This document shows positions 45,966 through 55,013 of a DNA stretch of 64,000 nucleotides, piece by piece. Location of the stretch: assembly GCF_020131355.1 (NCBI RefSeq), contig NZ_JAHLEL010000038.1:558001-622000 (forward strand), written 5' to 3'. A model generated the notes under the pieces. That model did not search any database. It saw nothing but the letters and a program-made list of their open reading frames with translations, and had not been told where the DNA came from. The position numbers and the translations under genes are program-made. Within the stretch, counting starts at the first letter, position 1. Each line of letters opens with the position of its first letter. The stretch comes from Pseudonocardia sp. ICBG1293 (GTDB taxonomy: Bacteria; Actinomycetota; Actinomycetes; Mycobacteriales; Pseudonocardiaceae).

Positions 45966-46565
45966 TCAGCCCTGCGCGGCGGCGAGGCGCTCGGCGGCGT
46001 CGGCCCAGTTGACGACGTTCCACCAGGCCTTGACGTAGTCCGGCTTCACGTTCTTGTACTGCAGGTAGAAGGCGTGCTCCCACATGTCGAGCAGGACGAT
46101 CGGGGTCTGGCCCGCGGGGAGCTGGGACTGCTGGTCGTAGAGCTGGTGGACCAGGAGCCGGTCCCCGAGGGCGTCGTGGCCCAGGATGGCCCAGCCGGAG
46201 CCCTGGATGGTGGTGGCGGCGGCGGTGAAGTGGGCCCGGAACGCGTCGAAGGAGCCGAAGTCCTTCTCGATGGCGGTGGCGAGGTCGCCGGTGGGCTCGT
46301 CGCCGCCGTCGGGGGAGAGGTTGTTCCAGAAGGCGGAGTGGTTGACGTGGCCGCCGAGGTTGAACGCGAGGGTCTTCTCGAGTCCGACGATGGCGCCGAA
46401 GTCGTTCTTGTCCCGGGCCTCGGCGAGCTTGTCCAGGGTGGTGTTGAGGCCCTGGACGTAGGTGTTGTGGTGCTTGCTGTGGTGCAGCTCCATGATTTCG
46501 GGCGCGATGTGCGGCGCGAGCGCGGAGTAGTCGTAGGGCAGGTCCGGGAGCGTGTACTCGGCCAT
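45966..46565 (-). CDS. sodA: Fe/Mn superoxide dismutase
   Basis: 199 residues. Metal ligands are His26-type ([14 protein letters not shown]), His in [15 protein letters not shown], and Asp/His in [15 protein letters not shown]. The [10 protein letters not shown] segment is closer to iron/cambialistic forms. It is the counterpart of Streptomyces SodF. Two Nur-box-like palindromes lie 50 and 131 bp upstream, so expression is likely repressed when nickel is available and Ni-SOD takes over. Confidence 0.94.
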   Translation of the reverse strand: MAEYTLPDLPYDYSALAPHIAPEIMELHHSKHHNTYVQGLNTTLDKLAEARDKNDFGAIVGLEKTLAFNLGGHVNHSAFWNNLSPDGGDEPTGDLATAIEKDFGSFDAFRAHFTAAATTIQGSGWAILGHDALGDRLLVHQLYDQQSQLPAGQTPIVLLDMWEHAFYLQYKNVKPDYVKAWWNVVNWADAAERLAAAQG

Positions 46566-46614
46566 GGTCCTCTCCTGGTTCGGGGCCGCGCGACGCTGTG
46601 CCGCGCGGGATCAC

Positions 46615-46631
46615 TTGCCACTATGTAGCAA
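46615..46631. promoter_or_regulatory. Nur-box-like operator 1 upstream of sodA
   Basis: TTGCCACTATGTAGCAA: inverted TTGC/GCAA with nine bases between, matching the Streptomyces Nur consensus TTGCAA-N5-TTGCAA in its outer four positions on each side. It is centred about 57 bases before the sodA start, at a likely promoter position. Confidence 0.6.
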
Positions 46632-46695
46632 CTGCCGACTACCCGCGACCATCGCCGCGCACGCATGGACGGATCGATCCGCCACATGTAGTCTG

Positions 46696-46712
46696 CTGCA
46701 AGTCACTTGCAG
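46696..46712. promoter_or_regulatory. Nur-box-like operator 2 upstream of sodA
   Basis: CTGCAAGTCACTTGCAG is a perfect 17-bp palindrome. Written as cTGCAA-GTCAC-TTGCAg it fits the Nur consensus except at the two outermost bases. Its centre is 81 bp from that of box 1. The rest of the 46566-46837 spacer has no gene. Confidence 0.65.
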
Positions 46713-46837
46713 GAATGCGGGCGACGCGGTGGGGATCGTTCTGGCAGCTCGACATCCGCCGTCGACGGCGCCGCGGCGTCGCGTCCGACCGGGCGCGGGT
46801 CGCGGCGCCGTCGCGTCCCGTGCCGTCCTCCCGCGTC

Positions 46838-47401
46838 TCAGTCCAGGAGCTCGGCGAGCTTCCGGACGGTCGCGAGGTTGCGCATCGTCCCGCCCTGGTC
46901 GGGCTCGGCCGTGCGGGCCGCGAGCCGGCCGGCGAGCTCGCTGCGGCCCAGCCCGTCGGGCAGGTGCAGCCACACCACCCGCCCGTCGACGACGGCATCG
47001 CCCCGGCCGCCCTTCGCGCGCTCGGCCGCCAGCGCGGCCGCGACCCGCTCGTGGCCCGCGGCGGACAGCGGCCGGGCGTGGAACGCCGCGTGGAGCTGCG
47101 TCGGCTCGGTGACCCGGGCGAACGGGTTCGCGGCCACCGCGGCGAGGTAGTCCTCGCGGCCGAGGACGACCACCGGGCGCTCCAGCGCGAACTCCTCGAC
47201 GAGAGCGGCGGCGATCGTCGCCGCGACCTCCTCGTCGCCGGCGGAGCTGGTCAGGGCCACGTTGCCGGACTGGACGTGCGTGACGACGTCGTCGAGCCCG
47301 CGCTCGCCCAGTGCCCGGCGGAGCTCGGCCATCGGCACCTTCCCGTGGCCGCCGACGTTGATCCCGCGCAGCAGCGCGACATGGGTACGCACGCCGGCCA
47401 T
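46838..47401 (-). CDS. DUF1697 family protein
   Basis: 187 residues. The DUF1697 signature HVALLRGINVGGHGKVPMAELR and THVQSGNVALTSS are clear. Function unknown. It sits between the two SOD genes on the same strand; the 182-bp gap from sodN suggests its own transcript or a read-through one. Confidence 0.88.
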   Translation of the reverse strand: MAGVRTHVALLRGINVGGHGKVPMAELRRALGERGLDDVVTHVQSGNVALTSSAGDEEVAATIAAALVEEFALERPVVVLGREDYLAAVAANPFARVTEPTQLHAAFHARPLSAAGHERVAAALAAERAKGGRGDAVVDGRVVWLHLPDGLGRSELAGRLAARTAEPDQGGTMRNLATVRKLAELLD

Positions 47402-47583
47402 GGTGCCGTTACCGGGCGGGTGCGGGGAGGGTGGACGCCGACGCGACGTAACGACGGCGCGAGTCCGGGGGCTGTCGCGCCCGAGGAACCCGACCGGGCC
47501 GCCGCCACGCAGGCCCGGAACGCGCAACGGCACCGACCGGCAGGACACGATCCCACCGGTCGGCGCCGTTGCGGAGCCCGGGA

Positions 47584-47991
47584 TCAGGCAGCCTGCTTGG
47601 TCTCCCAGAAGATCTTGTCGATCTGGGCGATGTAGTCGAGCAGCTCCTGGCCGGTCGCCGGGTCGTTCGAGCCCTTGGTGCCCGACGCGCCGGCGGCCTT
47701 GGTGGCCTTGTTGAACAGCACGTGCAGCTCCGGGTACTTCTCGAAGTGCGGCGGCTTGAAGTAGTCGGTCCACAGCACCCACAGGTGGTGCTTGACCAGG
47801 TCGGAGCGCTGCTCCTTGATCTCGATGGCGCGGGCCCGGAAGTCCACGTCCTCGTTGCCCTGGTACTTCTCCTGGATCGCCTTGACCGACTCGGCCTCGA
47901 TCCGGGCCTGGGCCGGGTCGTACACGCCGCAGGGGAGGTCGCAGTGCGCGGTGGCCTCCAGTCGCGGACGGAGAATGCGGGACAGCCGCAT
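47584..47991 (-). CDS. sodN: Nickel superoxide dismutase
   Basis: 135 residues. The nickel hook HCDLPCGVYDP follows a 16-residue leader (MRLSRILRPRLEATA...) that must be cleaved so that His becomes residue 1. The rest (YQGNEDVDFRARAIEIKEQ, HHLWVLWTDYF) is typical of SodN. GGGAGGA precedes the ATG. The maturation protease gene sodX is divergent, 111 bp away. Confidence 0.96.
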   Translation of the reverse strand: MRLSRILRPRLEATAHCDLPCGVYDPAQARIEAESVKAIQEKYQGNEDVDFRARAIEIKEQRSDLVKHHLWVLWTDYFKPPHFEKYPELHVLFNKATKAAGASGTKGSNDPATGQELLDYIAQIDKIFWETKQAA

Positions 47992-48102
47992 GAGTGTCCT
48001 CCCTGGTGGGGTGATCGTTCTGGCATCGGCGACCCTACCCTCGCGGCGGTGGCCGGGCAGGACGACCACGTCACGGGAGATCCACTCTGGAGGGAGTCGG
48101 CG

Positions 48103-48411
48103 ATGCGCCTGCGGCGGGTGACGGTGCGGGGGCCGTCGATGTCCCCGGCCCTGTCCGACGGCGACGTCGTCCTGGTCCGGTTCGGTGCGCCGGTCCGGCC
48201 CGGCGACGTCGTTCTCGTGACCTGGGAGTCCCGCCCCGAGCAGCTGTCGGTGAAACGGGCGGTGCATCCCGACGGCGACGGCTGGTACGTGCGGGGCGAC
48301 AACCCGTTCGGCTCGACGGACTCGGCGACGCTGGGGCCCGCCCGGGTCCGCGCCGTCGTCCGTGCCCGTCTCTGGCCCCGTCCCGGGCGGGTCCCGGTGC
48401 CCCGTCGCTGA
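48103..48411 (+). CDS. sodX: Nickel-type SOD maturation protease (S26 family)
   Basis: 102 residues, a small signal-peptidase-like enzyme without a membrane anchor. Catalytic Ser in VRGPSMSPALSDGD and Lys in LSVKRAVHP. It removes the SodN leader to expose the nickel-binding His. GGAGGGA lies 7 bases before the ATG. In Streptomyces sodX follows sodN in one operon; here the genes diverge. Confidence 0.93.
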   Translation: MRLRRVTVRGPSMSPALSDGDVVLVRFGAPVRPGDVVLVTWESRPEQLSVKRAVHPDGDGWYVRGDNPFGSTDSATLGPARVRAVVRARLWPRPGRVPVPRR

Positions 48412-48461
48412 GGTCGTGCGGCACCCGGTGGGCCGCGGCGGGCTGACGTAGCGTCGGGCCC

Positions 48462-49691
48462 GTGGCAGCGGGCGAGGGCGTGCGGGTCGGCGACGGGCTG
48501 GCGGTCGGACCCGACCTCACCGGCGCCGCGGAGGTCGCGACGGGTCAGGCGCTGGCCGCGCTCGGCGTCGTCCCCGACCTCGTGGTGTTCTTCGTCTGCC
48601 CCGGCGCGGGCCCCGCCGCGCCGGTCGAGGAGGTCGAGGCCGCGGGGCTGCGGGTGATGGAGCTCGCCGCGCCCGCCGCGACAATCGGCACGACCGCGCA
48701 CGGCGTGATGGCCGACGGCCGCGGGGTCGAGGGCGAGCCGGCGGTCGCGGTCTGGGCGGCCTCGCTGCCCGGCACCCGGATCCGGACGGTCTTCCCGGTC
48801 GCCGAGCGCCGCCCCGGCGCCGGGACCGACGGCCGGGACGCCATCGGGGTGCGCGGACTGGTCCCGCCCGCCGAGGACGACCGCGTCGCCGTCCTGTTCG
48901 CGGACCCGTTCACCTTCCCGGTCAGCGGTGTCCTGGACCGGCTCGCGTCGACCGACCCGGGGTTCCCGGTGATCGGGGGCCTGGCCGGCGGCTCCGGGGT
49001 GCCCGGGTCCGACCGGCTGTTCGCCGGGGGCACCGTGCACCACGGTGGAGCGGTCGGGGTGCTGCTCGGCGGTCCGACCGCCCCGCGCGTCGTCGTCAGC
49101 CAGGGGTGCCGCCCGATCGGGCCGCCGATGGTCGTGACCCGTGCGGAGCGGAACCGGATCGCCGAGCTGGCCGGGCGGCCCGCGGCCGAGCGGCTGCGCG
49201 AGATCGTGACCGCGCTACCGCCCGAGGACCAGCGCCACGCGCTGACCGGGCTGCACCTGGGCGTCGCCGTCGACGAGTACGCCGAGTCCCACGACCGGGG
49301 CGACTTCCTGGTCCGCGCCGTGCGGGCCGTCGACGTCGGCGACGGCGCCGTCATCGCCGGTGACGTCGTGGAGGTCGGCACCACCGTGCGCTTCCAGGTC
49401 CGTGACGCCGCGGGCGCCGCCCAGGACCTGCACGAGCTGCTCGCCCCGGTGCGCCGCGCCGCGCCGGTGGCGGGCGCGCTGCTGTTCTCCTGCAACGGAC
49501 GCGGGGCCGCCATGTTCGGCGACGCCGACCACGACGTGCGCGCCGTGCGTGCCGGCCTCGACCCGCACGCCACCGGATCCGGTGCCGGGGGCGGTCCCCG
49601 GGTGGCCGGGTTCTTCGCCGCCGGGGAGATCGGCCCGGTCGGGCCGGGCAACCACCTGCACGCGTTCACCGCGGCCGTGCTGGTGCTCTGA
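48462..49691 (+). CDS. FIST-domain sensory protein
   Basis: 409 residues. FIST N domain (VVFFVCPGAGPAAPVEE, FPVIGGLAGGSG) and FIST C domain (LFSCNGRGAAMFG, VAGFFAAGEIGPVG). FIST proteins are proposed to bind small ligands, perhaps amino acids, and often accompany signalling genes. GTG start. Converges on the epoxide-hydrolase-like gene. Confidence 0.87.
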   Translation: MAAGEGVRVGDGLAVGPDLTGAAEVATGQALAALGVVPDLVVFFVCPGAGPAAPVEEVEAAGLRVMELAAPAATIGTTAHGVMADGRGVEGEPAVAVWAASLPGTRIRTVFPVAERRPGAGTDGRDAIGVRGLVPPAEDDRVAVLFADPFTFPVSGVLDRLASTDPGFPVIGGLAGGSGVPGSDRLFAGGTVHHGGAVGVLLGGPTAPRVVVSQGCRPIGPPMVVTRAERNRIAELAGRPAAERLREIVTALPPEDQRHALTGLHLGVAVDEYAESHDRGDFLVRAVRAVDVGDGAVIAGDVVEVGTTVRFQVRDAAGAAQDLHELLAPVRRAAPVAGALLFSCNGRGAAMFGDADHDVRAVRAGLDPHATGSGAGGGPRVAGFFAAGEIGPVGPGNHLHAFTAAVLVL

Positions 49692-49696
49692 GCAGA

Positions 49697-50824
49697 TCAG
49701 CGCAGGGTCCGGAAGAAACCCCGCACCTCGTCGACGAAGGACTCGGGCTGTTCCAGCGACGGGAAGTGCCCGCCGATGTCGGGGCGGGAGAACCAGCGCA
49801 GGTCGGTGTAGCGGCGCTCCAGCCAGGACCGGGGGAGCTTGACCATCTCGTGCGGGAACTGGGCGACGCCGGTGGGGACCTCGACGTCGTCGAGGCGGCG
49901 GCGGGCGAAGCTCTCCCAGTAGATCCGCGCCGACGACGCGCCCGCCGCGCCCAGCCAGTACTGCATGACGTTGTCCAGCAGCCGGTCCCGGCTGATCACG
50001 TTCTCCGGGTGCCCCGCGCAGTCGGTCCAGTCCCAGAACTTCTCCACGATCCACGTGCACTGCGCGGCGGGGGAGTCGACCAGGCCGTAGCCGACGGTCT
50101 GCGGGCGGGTGGACTGCTCGGCGGAGTAGCCGGAGCCGTAGCGGGAGAACTCCTTGGAGAAGCGGATGTCGGCCTTCTCCTGGTCGGTGAGGCCCGCCGC
50201 GTCGTCGGGCCGGGGGGCCAGCGCCATCGTGAGGTGGATGCCGTACAGCAGCTCCGGGGCGGCCGTCCCCAGCGCCGAGGTGATCATCGATCCCCAGTCG
50301 CCGCCCTGCGCGGCGAACCGCTCGTAGCCCAGCCGGTCCATCAGCTGCGCCCAGGCGACGGCGATCCGCTCGACCCCCCAGCCCGCCGCCGTCGGCTTGC
50401 CGGAGAACCCGAAGCCGGGCAGCGTCGGCACGACGACGTGGAAGGCGTCGGCCGGGTCCTCGGGGTCGGTCAGCGCGGGCAGCACGCCGAGGAACTCGAC
50501 GAGCGAGCCCGGCCAGCCGTGGGTGAGCAGCAGCGGCATCGCGTCCGGGTGCCGCGAGCGGGCGTGCAGCACGTGGACCTCGACGGAGTCGTCACCGCCG
50601 CCGTCGAGGCCGGTGCGGAACTGCGGCCACGCGTTGATCTCGGCCTCGACGCGGCGCCAGTCGTAGCCGGTGCGCCAGTACTCGCAGAGCTCGCGGGCGT
50701 AGTCGAGCGGGACGCCCTGGGTCCAGCCCCCGACCGTCGCCGGGTCCGGCCAGCGGGTCCGGGCGAGCCGCTCACGCAGGTCGTCCAGCTCGGCGTCGGG
50801 GATCTCGATCCGGAAGTCGCGCAC
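49697..50824 (-). CDS. Epoxide-hydrolase-type alpha/beta hydrolase
   Basis: 375 residues. N-terminal EHN domain (FRIEIPDAELDDLRERLARTRW), oxyanion HGWPGSLVEF, nucleophile Asp in AQGGDWGSMITSAL and catalytic His in GGHFPSLEQPESF. These are the marks of microsomal-type epoxide hydrolases. Substrate unknown; proximity to aromatic-degradation genes is suggestive only. Confidence 0.9.
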   Translation of the reverse strand: MRDFRIEIPDAELDDLRERLARTRWPDPATVGGWTQGVPLDYARELCEYWRTGYDWRRVEAEINAWPQFRTGLDGGGDDSVEVHVLHARSRHPDAMPLLLTHGWPGSLVEFLGVLPALTDPEDPADAFHVVVPTLPGFGFSGKPTAAGWGVERIAVAWAQLMDRLGYERFAAQGGDWGSMITSALGTAAPELLYGIHLTMALAPRPDDAAGLTDQEKADIRFSKEFSRYGSGYSAEQSTRPQTVGYGLVDSPAAQCTWIVEKFWDWTDCAGHPENVISRDRLLDNVMQYWLGAAGASSARIYWESFARRRLDDVEVPTGVAQFPHEMVKLPRSWLERRYTDLRWFSRPDIGGHFPSLEQPESFVDEVRGFFRTLR

Positions 50825-50880
50825 GTGTCACGGTGACACGGAACGCCGGGGCGGGCGTACCGGCGACGGCATCGGAACGA

Positions 50881-51639
50881 TCACGATGCGGCGAGGGCCC
50901 GGCTGATGCCGCGGGCCGCCGCGCGGACCGCCGGTACCAGGGTGTGCGGGTTCGTCGCGGCCGGCACGACGATCGACAGCCCCGCGACGACCGGCCCGTC
51001 CCCGGTGCGCACCGGGGCGGCCACCGACATCGACACCTCCTCGATCTGCCGGTCGGACACCACGAACCCGCCGGTGCGGGCCTGGGCGAGCAGCGTCCGG
51101 ACGCCGTCGGGCCGGCACACCGTCCACGGGGTGAACCGGCGGATCGGCCGGGCCAGCACCGACTCGACCGCGGCCGGGTCGGCGTGCGCGAGGAGCACGA
51201 GCCCGACCCCGGTCGCCGTCGAGGGCAGCCGCGACCTGGTGCGGGTGACGATCGAGACGGCGTCGTGGCTGGACAGGCGCTCCACGTAGACCACCTCGCC
51301 CGGGTCGTCGGGGTCGAGCACGGCGAGCTGCACGTTGTGCCGGGTGACCTCGTGCAGGTCCTCCAGGAACGGCATCGCCGACTCCCGCAGACCGTGGCTG
51401 GCCGGGGCCAGGTGGGCGATCTCCCAGAGCCGCAGCCCGATCCGGTAGCGGCCGTCGTCGCCGCGGTCCAGCGCGCCGCCCGCGGCCAGCTCTCCGACGA
51501 TCCGGTGCACCGTGGTCAGCGGGAGCCCGGTGCGCCGGGCGATGTCGCTCAGCCCGAGCACGGGCGCCTGCACGCTGAACGCACCGAGCACGTCCAGCAC
51601 CCGTGCGGTGACCCCGGAGCGGACCGGACGCGTCGTCAT
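50881..51639 (-). CDS. IclR-family regulator, probably of the pob/pca genes
   Basis: 252 residues. N-terminal winged helix (LGLSDIARRTGLPLTTVHRI) and C-terminal IclR effector domain (VYVERLSSHDAVSIVTRTRS). It diverges from pobA with a 69-bp spacer, the usual place for a PobR/PcaR-type activator that senses 4-hydroxybenzoate or protocatechuate. Start ATG 51639. Confidence 0.88.
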   Translation of the reverse strand: MTTRPVRSGVTARVLDVLGAFSVQAPVLGLSDIARRTGLPLTTVHRIVGELAAGGALDRGDDGRYRIGLRLWEIAHLAPASHGLRESAMPFLEDLHEVTRHNVQLAVLDPDDPGEVVYVERLSSHDAVSIVTRTRSRLPSTATGVGLVLLAHADPAAVESVLARPIRRFTPWTVCRPDGVRTLLAQARTGGFVVSDRQIEEVSMSVAAPVRTGDGPVVAGLSIVVPAATNPHTLVPAVRAAARGISRALAAS

Positions 51640-51708
51640 GACCGGGCAGTCTTCCGCAGAACGGAAGCGGGGTCGAACGCCCGCGCCCGGGAACGGGACA
51701 GTGACCCC

Positions 51709-52932
51709 ATGACGCAGCGGCGCGAGTCCCGGACCCAGGTCGGCATCGTCGGAGCCGGCCCCGCCGGGCTCGTGCTGGCGAAGCTGCTCGACCTGGCGGG
51801 CGTCGAGGCGGTCGTGCTGGAGGCCCGGGACCGCGGCTACGTCGAGGCCCGGGTCCGGGCCGGGGTGCTCGAGGCCCCCACGGTCGAGCTGCTGCGGGAG
51901 ATGGGCGTCGCCGGACGGCTGGAGCGGGAGGGCATGCCGCACACCGGGATCTCCCTGCGGTTCGCCGAGGCCCCGGGCGCCCCCGCGCAGGACCACCGGA
52001 TCGACTTCGCCGACCTCGTCGGCACCGGCATCACCGTGTACGGCCAGCAGGAGGTCGTGAAGGACCTGCTCGCCGACCGGGTCGACGACGCCGGGCTGCC
52101 CGTCGAGTTCGGGGTGGCGGACCTGGCCCTGCACGACGTCGACTCCGACGCCCCGTCGATCACCTGGACCGACGCCGACGGCGCGGACCGGGTGCTGCAC
52201 TGCGACGTGATCGCCGGCTGCGACGGCTTCCACGGCGTCTCCCGGCCGCTGGTCGCCCCGGACATCGCCGAGCGGGTCTACCCGTTCTCCTGGCTCGGCG
52301 TGCTCGCGAAGGCCGCGCCGACCACCGACGAGCTCGTCTACGCCCACCACGACGACGGCTTCGCGCTCTACTCGATGCGCAGCCCCGAGGTGACCCGGCT
52401 CTACGTCCAGGTCCCGAACGACACCGACCCGTCCGACTGGTCCGACGCCCGCATCTGGGACGCCCTGCACACCCGCCTGGCCTGCGACGGGTTCACCATC
52501 AACGAGGGCGAGTTCATCGAGAAGCCCTCGGTCACCCCGATGCGCAGCATGGTCGCCTCGCCGATGCGCCGCGGACGGCTGTTCCTCGCCGGCGACGCCG
52601 CGCACATCGTCCCGCCCACCGGCGCCAAGGGCATGAACCTCGCCATCGCCGACGTCCGGGTGCTGGCCGACGCGGTCGTCCGCGCGCTGCGCGAGGGCGA
52701 CGACGCGGGTCTGGCGGCCTACTCCGACACCTGCCTGCGCCGGGTCTGGCGGGCCGAGCACTTCTCCTGGTTCATGACCTCGATGCTGCACCGCTTCGAC
52801 CCCGCCACCGAGGGCGGCGACGCGTTCGGCGTCGGCCTGCAGCGCTCCCAGCTGCGGTACACAGTGACCTCCCGCGCCGCTGCGACGAGCCTCGCCGAGA
52901 ACTACGTCGGCCTCCCGCACGGCGCCGTCTAG
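51709..52932 (+). CDS. pobA: 4-hydroxybenzoate 3-monooxygenase
   Basis: 407 residues. FAD fingerprint VGIVGAGPAGLVLAKLL, substrate and NADPH region RVRAGVLEAPTVELLREMG, and second FAD motif FLAGDAAHIVPPTGAKGMNL. It makes protocatechuate, the substrate of PcaHG encoded downstream. The stop codon TAG is part of the short repeat flanking an inserted IS, so the gene itself is intact but cut off from pcaHG. Confidence 0.94.
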   Translation: MTQRRESRTQVGIVGAGPAGLVLAKLLDLAGVEAVVLEARDRGYVEARVRAGVLEAPTVELLREMGVAGRLEREGMPHTGISLRFAEAPGAPAQDHRIDFADLVGTGITVYGQQEVVKDLLADRVDDAGLPVEFGVADLALHDVDSDAPSITWTDADGADRVLHCDVIAGCDGFHGVSRPLVAPDIAERVYPFSWLGVLAKAAPTTDELVYAHHDDGFALYSMRSPEVTRLYVQVPNDTDPSDWSDARIWDALHTRLACDGFTINEGEFIEKPSVTPMRSMVASPMRRGRLFLAGDAAHIVPPTGAKGMNLAIADVRVLADAVVRALREGDDAGLAAYSDTCLRRVWRAEHFSWFMTSMLHRFDPATEGGDAFGVGLQRSQLRYTVTSRAAATSLAENYVGLPHGAV

Positions 52933-52979
52933 GGCGCGTCTCCTAACCCGGCTGGTCGGGCCTGCGCGATGATCAGTAG

Positions 52980-53919
52980 GTGTCGCGCCGTGCCGTCCTG
53001 ACCGATGCCCAGTGGGACCGACTCGAGCCGTTACTGCCCTCGTCGGACGGGATGCCAGGGCGCCCGTTCGCCGATCACCGCAGAGTGATCGAGGGGATCA
53101 TCTACCGGTTCCGCTGCGGGCGGGCCTGGCGTGATGTCCCGGTCGAGTTCGGGCTGTGGCAGACCCTATGGAAACGCCACCGCCGCTACTGCGGTGACGG
53201 CACCTGGGACCAGGTTCTCGCAGCTCTGCTCGCCGATGCCGACTCCGCCGGTCTCGTGGACTGGGCCGTGTCGGTCGACTCGACGATCATCCGCGCTCAC
53301 CAACACGCCGCGACCCTGCAGCGGGACACAGGGGGCCGGATCGAACTACAAGAATCTGCTGATCGAGCCGCCCGATCACGCGTTGGGCCGCTCCCGCGGA
53401 GGGCTCGGCACGGAGATCCACCAGCTCGTTGACGGACACGGCCGCCCGCTGGTCGTACTGGTCGGCCCTGGCCAGGCCGGTGACGCCCCGATGTTCGCGC
53501 ACCTGATGTCACATCTGAGCGTCGGACGGGTCGGTCCGGGCCGACCGCGGACCCGGCCCGAGCGGGTCCGCGCAGATAAGGCCTACTCCTCACGCGCCAT
53601 CCGCGCCCACCTGCGCAGACGACGGATCGTCGCGGTCATCCCGGAGCCGGCTGACCAGCAGGGACACCGGAAACGACGCGGCACACGCGGCGGTCGACCA
53701 CCGGCGTTCGACCGGGTCGACTACCGCGGCCGCAACGTCGTCGAACGCGGGTTCTGCGAGGTCAAGCAGTGGCGCGGCCTCGCGACCCGCTACGACAAAC
53801 TCGCCCTGACCTACCGCGGCGGAGTTGCACTGAAGGCCATCGTCACCTGGTTGCGCACTTTAGAGGTCATTTCAGAACGAGGTCGACGTGTCTGTTGTAG
53901 ACGACAAGCGGCTATCTGA
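52980..53919 (+). pseudogene. IS-D transposase in two overlapping frames, C-terminus altered
   Basis: The first frame from GTG 52980 encodes VLTDAQWDRLEPLLPSSDG and the first catalytic region VSVDSTIIRAHQHAA. The second frame, joined near the run of five G at 53333, encodes DHALGRSRGGLGTEIH, RADKAYSSRAIR and NVVERGFCEVKQWRGLATRY. Such two-frame transposases are normal in the IS427 group. The MITE insertion replaced the last residues: the native end read LRTLGDTP and stop, but now the frame continues into the MITE to 53919. Confidence 0.82.
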
Positions 53920-53983
53920 CCTGCCGTTTGATCTGTCGTCGAGGGGTCAATGGAAACTCGACAAGTCGTTCTGAAACGACCTC
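53863..53983. repeat. 121-bp MITE-like element, copy 3
   Basis: Identical to the copies at 29.1-29.3 kb, 24.6 kb away. Flanked by TTA at 53860-53862 and 53984-53986, and immediately followed by a complete IS-A. The target was the TTA in the right end of IS-D. Confidence 0.88.
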
Positions 53984-53986
53984 TTA

Positions 53987-54966
53987 GAGGTCGCGCGGAT
54001 TGGTTGGTGATCATGGACGTCGTGCAGGTCGGGCGTTCCAGCGGTGTGTGGTCCAGGCCTGCCGAATCAAGCTACGGAGTGTGACGATCGTGTCGGCGAG
54101 GTCGAAGAACGCGTCGACGACGATTTCTCGTCGTTCGTAGCAGCGCTGCAGCCGGTTGAAGCTGTTGTGCCAAGCGTTGGTCCGCTCGACGTGCCAGCGG
54201 CGGGTGGCCTGGATCGGCGCTTTCTCACCCTTGTGCGCGATCTCGCCGTGCAGGCCTCGTTCGGCCAGCGTGTCGCGGGTCTTGCCGGAGTCATAGCCGG
54301 CGTCGAGGTGCACGGTGATGTCGTCGGGCAGCGGGCCGAGAGCATCGAGGCGGTCGAGGGTGGGGCCCAGTAGCGGGGAGTCGTGCCGGTTGGCTCCGGC
54401 CAGGACTCGGCCCAGCGGGATGCCGTATCCCTCGACGAGCACCGAACGTTTCATACCCTGTTTGCGCCGGTCCACCGGCGACGGACCGGCGACCTCGCCG
54501 CCGCCGGGGGCCTTGGTGATGGCGCCATCGACGGCGATGTCGTGCAGCAGCAGACCGACGATGCGGTCGTAGGCGTCCAGGACGATCCGACGCAGCTGGG
54601 CGAAGACCCCGAGCCTGATCCACTCGTCACGACGATCGCGGATGGTGGTCGCCGAGCAGGTGCTGTCAGCGATGCCCTCATACGAGCAGCCGAACCGCAG
54701 TACCTGCAGGAGCTTGTCGAACACGATCCGATCCGCGATCCGGCGGCGATGGCAGCCCAGCGGATGGGTGGGATCGAACTCGTCTCGATGAGGCAGCAGC
54801 GCGGTGAACTGGTCCCACAACGGCTCGGTCAGCCATGATGGCAGGGTGGGCACGCGGCCTCCAGACGATCACGAAGCGTAGATAACTTCATGATCGGCAG
54901 GCCCGTACCCGCCCTCGCCCCCAGACACTCGACCGCGGCCAAGCTGTGACCAATCCGCGCGACCTC
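53987..54966 (-). mobile_element. IS-A, complete copy
   Basis: 980 bp with perfect 18-bp ends (GAGGTCGCGCGGATTGGT and its complement) and TTA on both sides (53984-53986, 54967-54969). One transposase gene. The truncated copy at 25192-25712 shares its left end. Confidence 0.9.
54011..54853 (-). CDS. IS5-family transposase of IS-A
   Basis: 280 residues. N-terminal DUF4096-like segment (SWLTEPLWDQFTALLPHRDE), helix-turn-helix (GIADSTCSATTIRDRRDEW), then DDE region with DIAVDGAITKAPGGGE, HLDAGYDSGKTRD and HVERTNAWHNSFNRL. Full length and in one frame, so probably active. Confidence 0.92.
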   Translation of the reverse strand: MPTLPSWLTEPLWDQFTALLPHRDEFDPTHPLGCHRRRIADRIVFDKLLQVLRFGCSYEGIADSTCSATTIRDRRDEWIRLGVFAQLRRIVLDAYDRIVGLLLHDIAVDGAITKAPGGGEVAGPSPVDRRKQGMKRSVLVEGYGIPLGRVLAGANRHDSPLLGPTLDRLDALGPLPDDITVHLDAGYDSGKTRDTLAERGLHGEIAHKGEKAPIQATRRWHVERTNAWHNSFNRLQRCYERREIVVDAFFDLADTIVTLRSLIRQAWTTHRWNARPARRP

Positions 54967-55013
54967 TTAGGAGACACGCCCTAGACCCCACCCACCACGA
55001 GGAAGGACCGCCG

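Larger units (their letters stand above)
52932..54981 (+). mobile_element. IS-D (IS5 family, IS427-like), with MITE and IS-A inserted in its right end
   Basis: Ends GGGCGCGTCTCCTAA (52932-52946) and TTAGGAGACACGCCC (54967-54981), 14 of 15 matching. CTAG flanks both sides. Without the 1.1-kb insert it is about 940 bp. MITE copy 3 and a complete IS-A entered at the TTA within its right terminal repeat. The element splits pobA from pcaHG. Confidence 0.85.

Noticed and set aside
45915-48002. s-SodF-like small RNA from the sodA 3' end pairing with the sodN leader
   Set aside because: I compared the sodA downstream sequence with the sodN ribosome-site region by eye and found no long complementarity.
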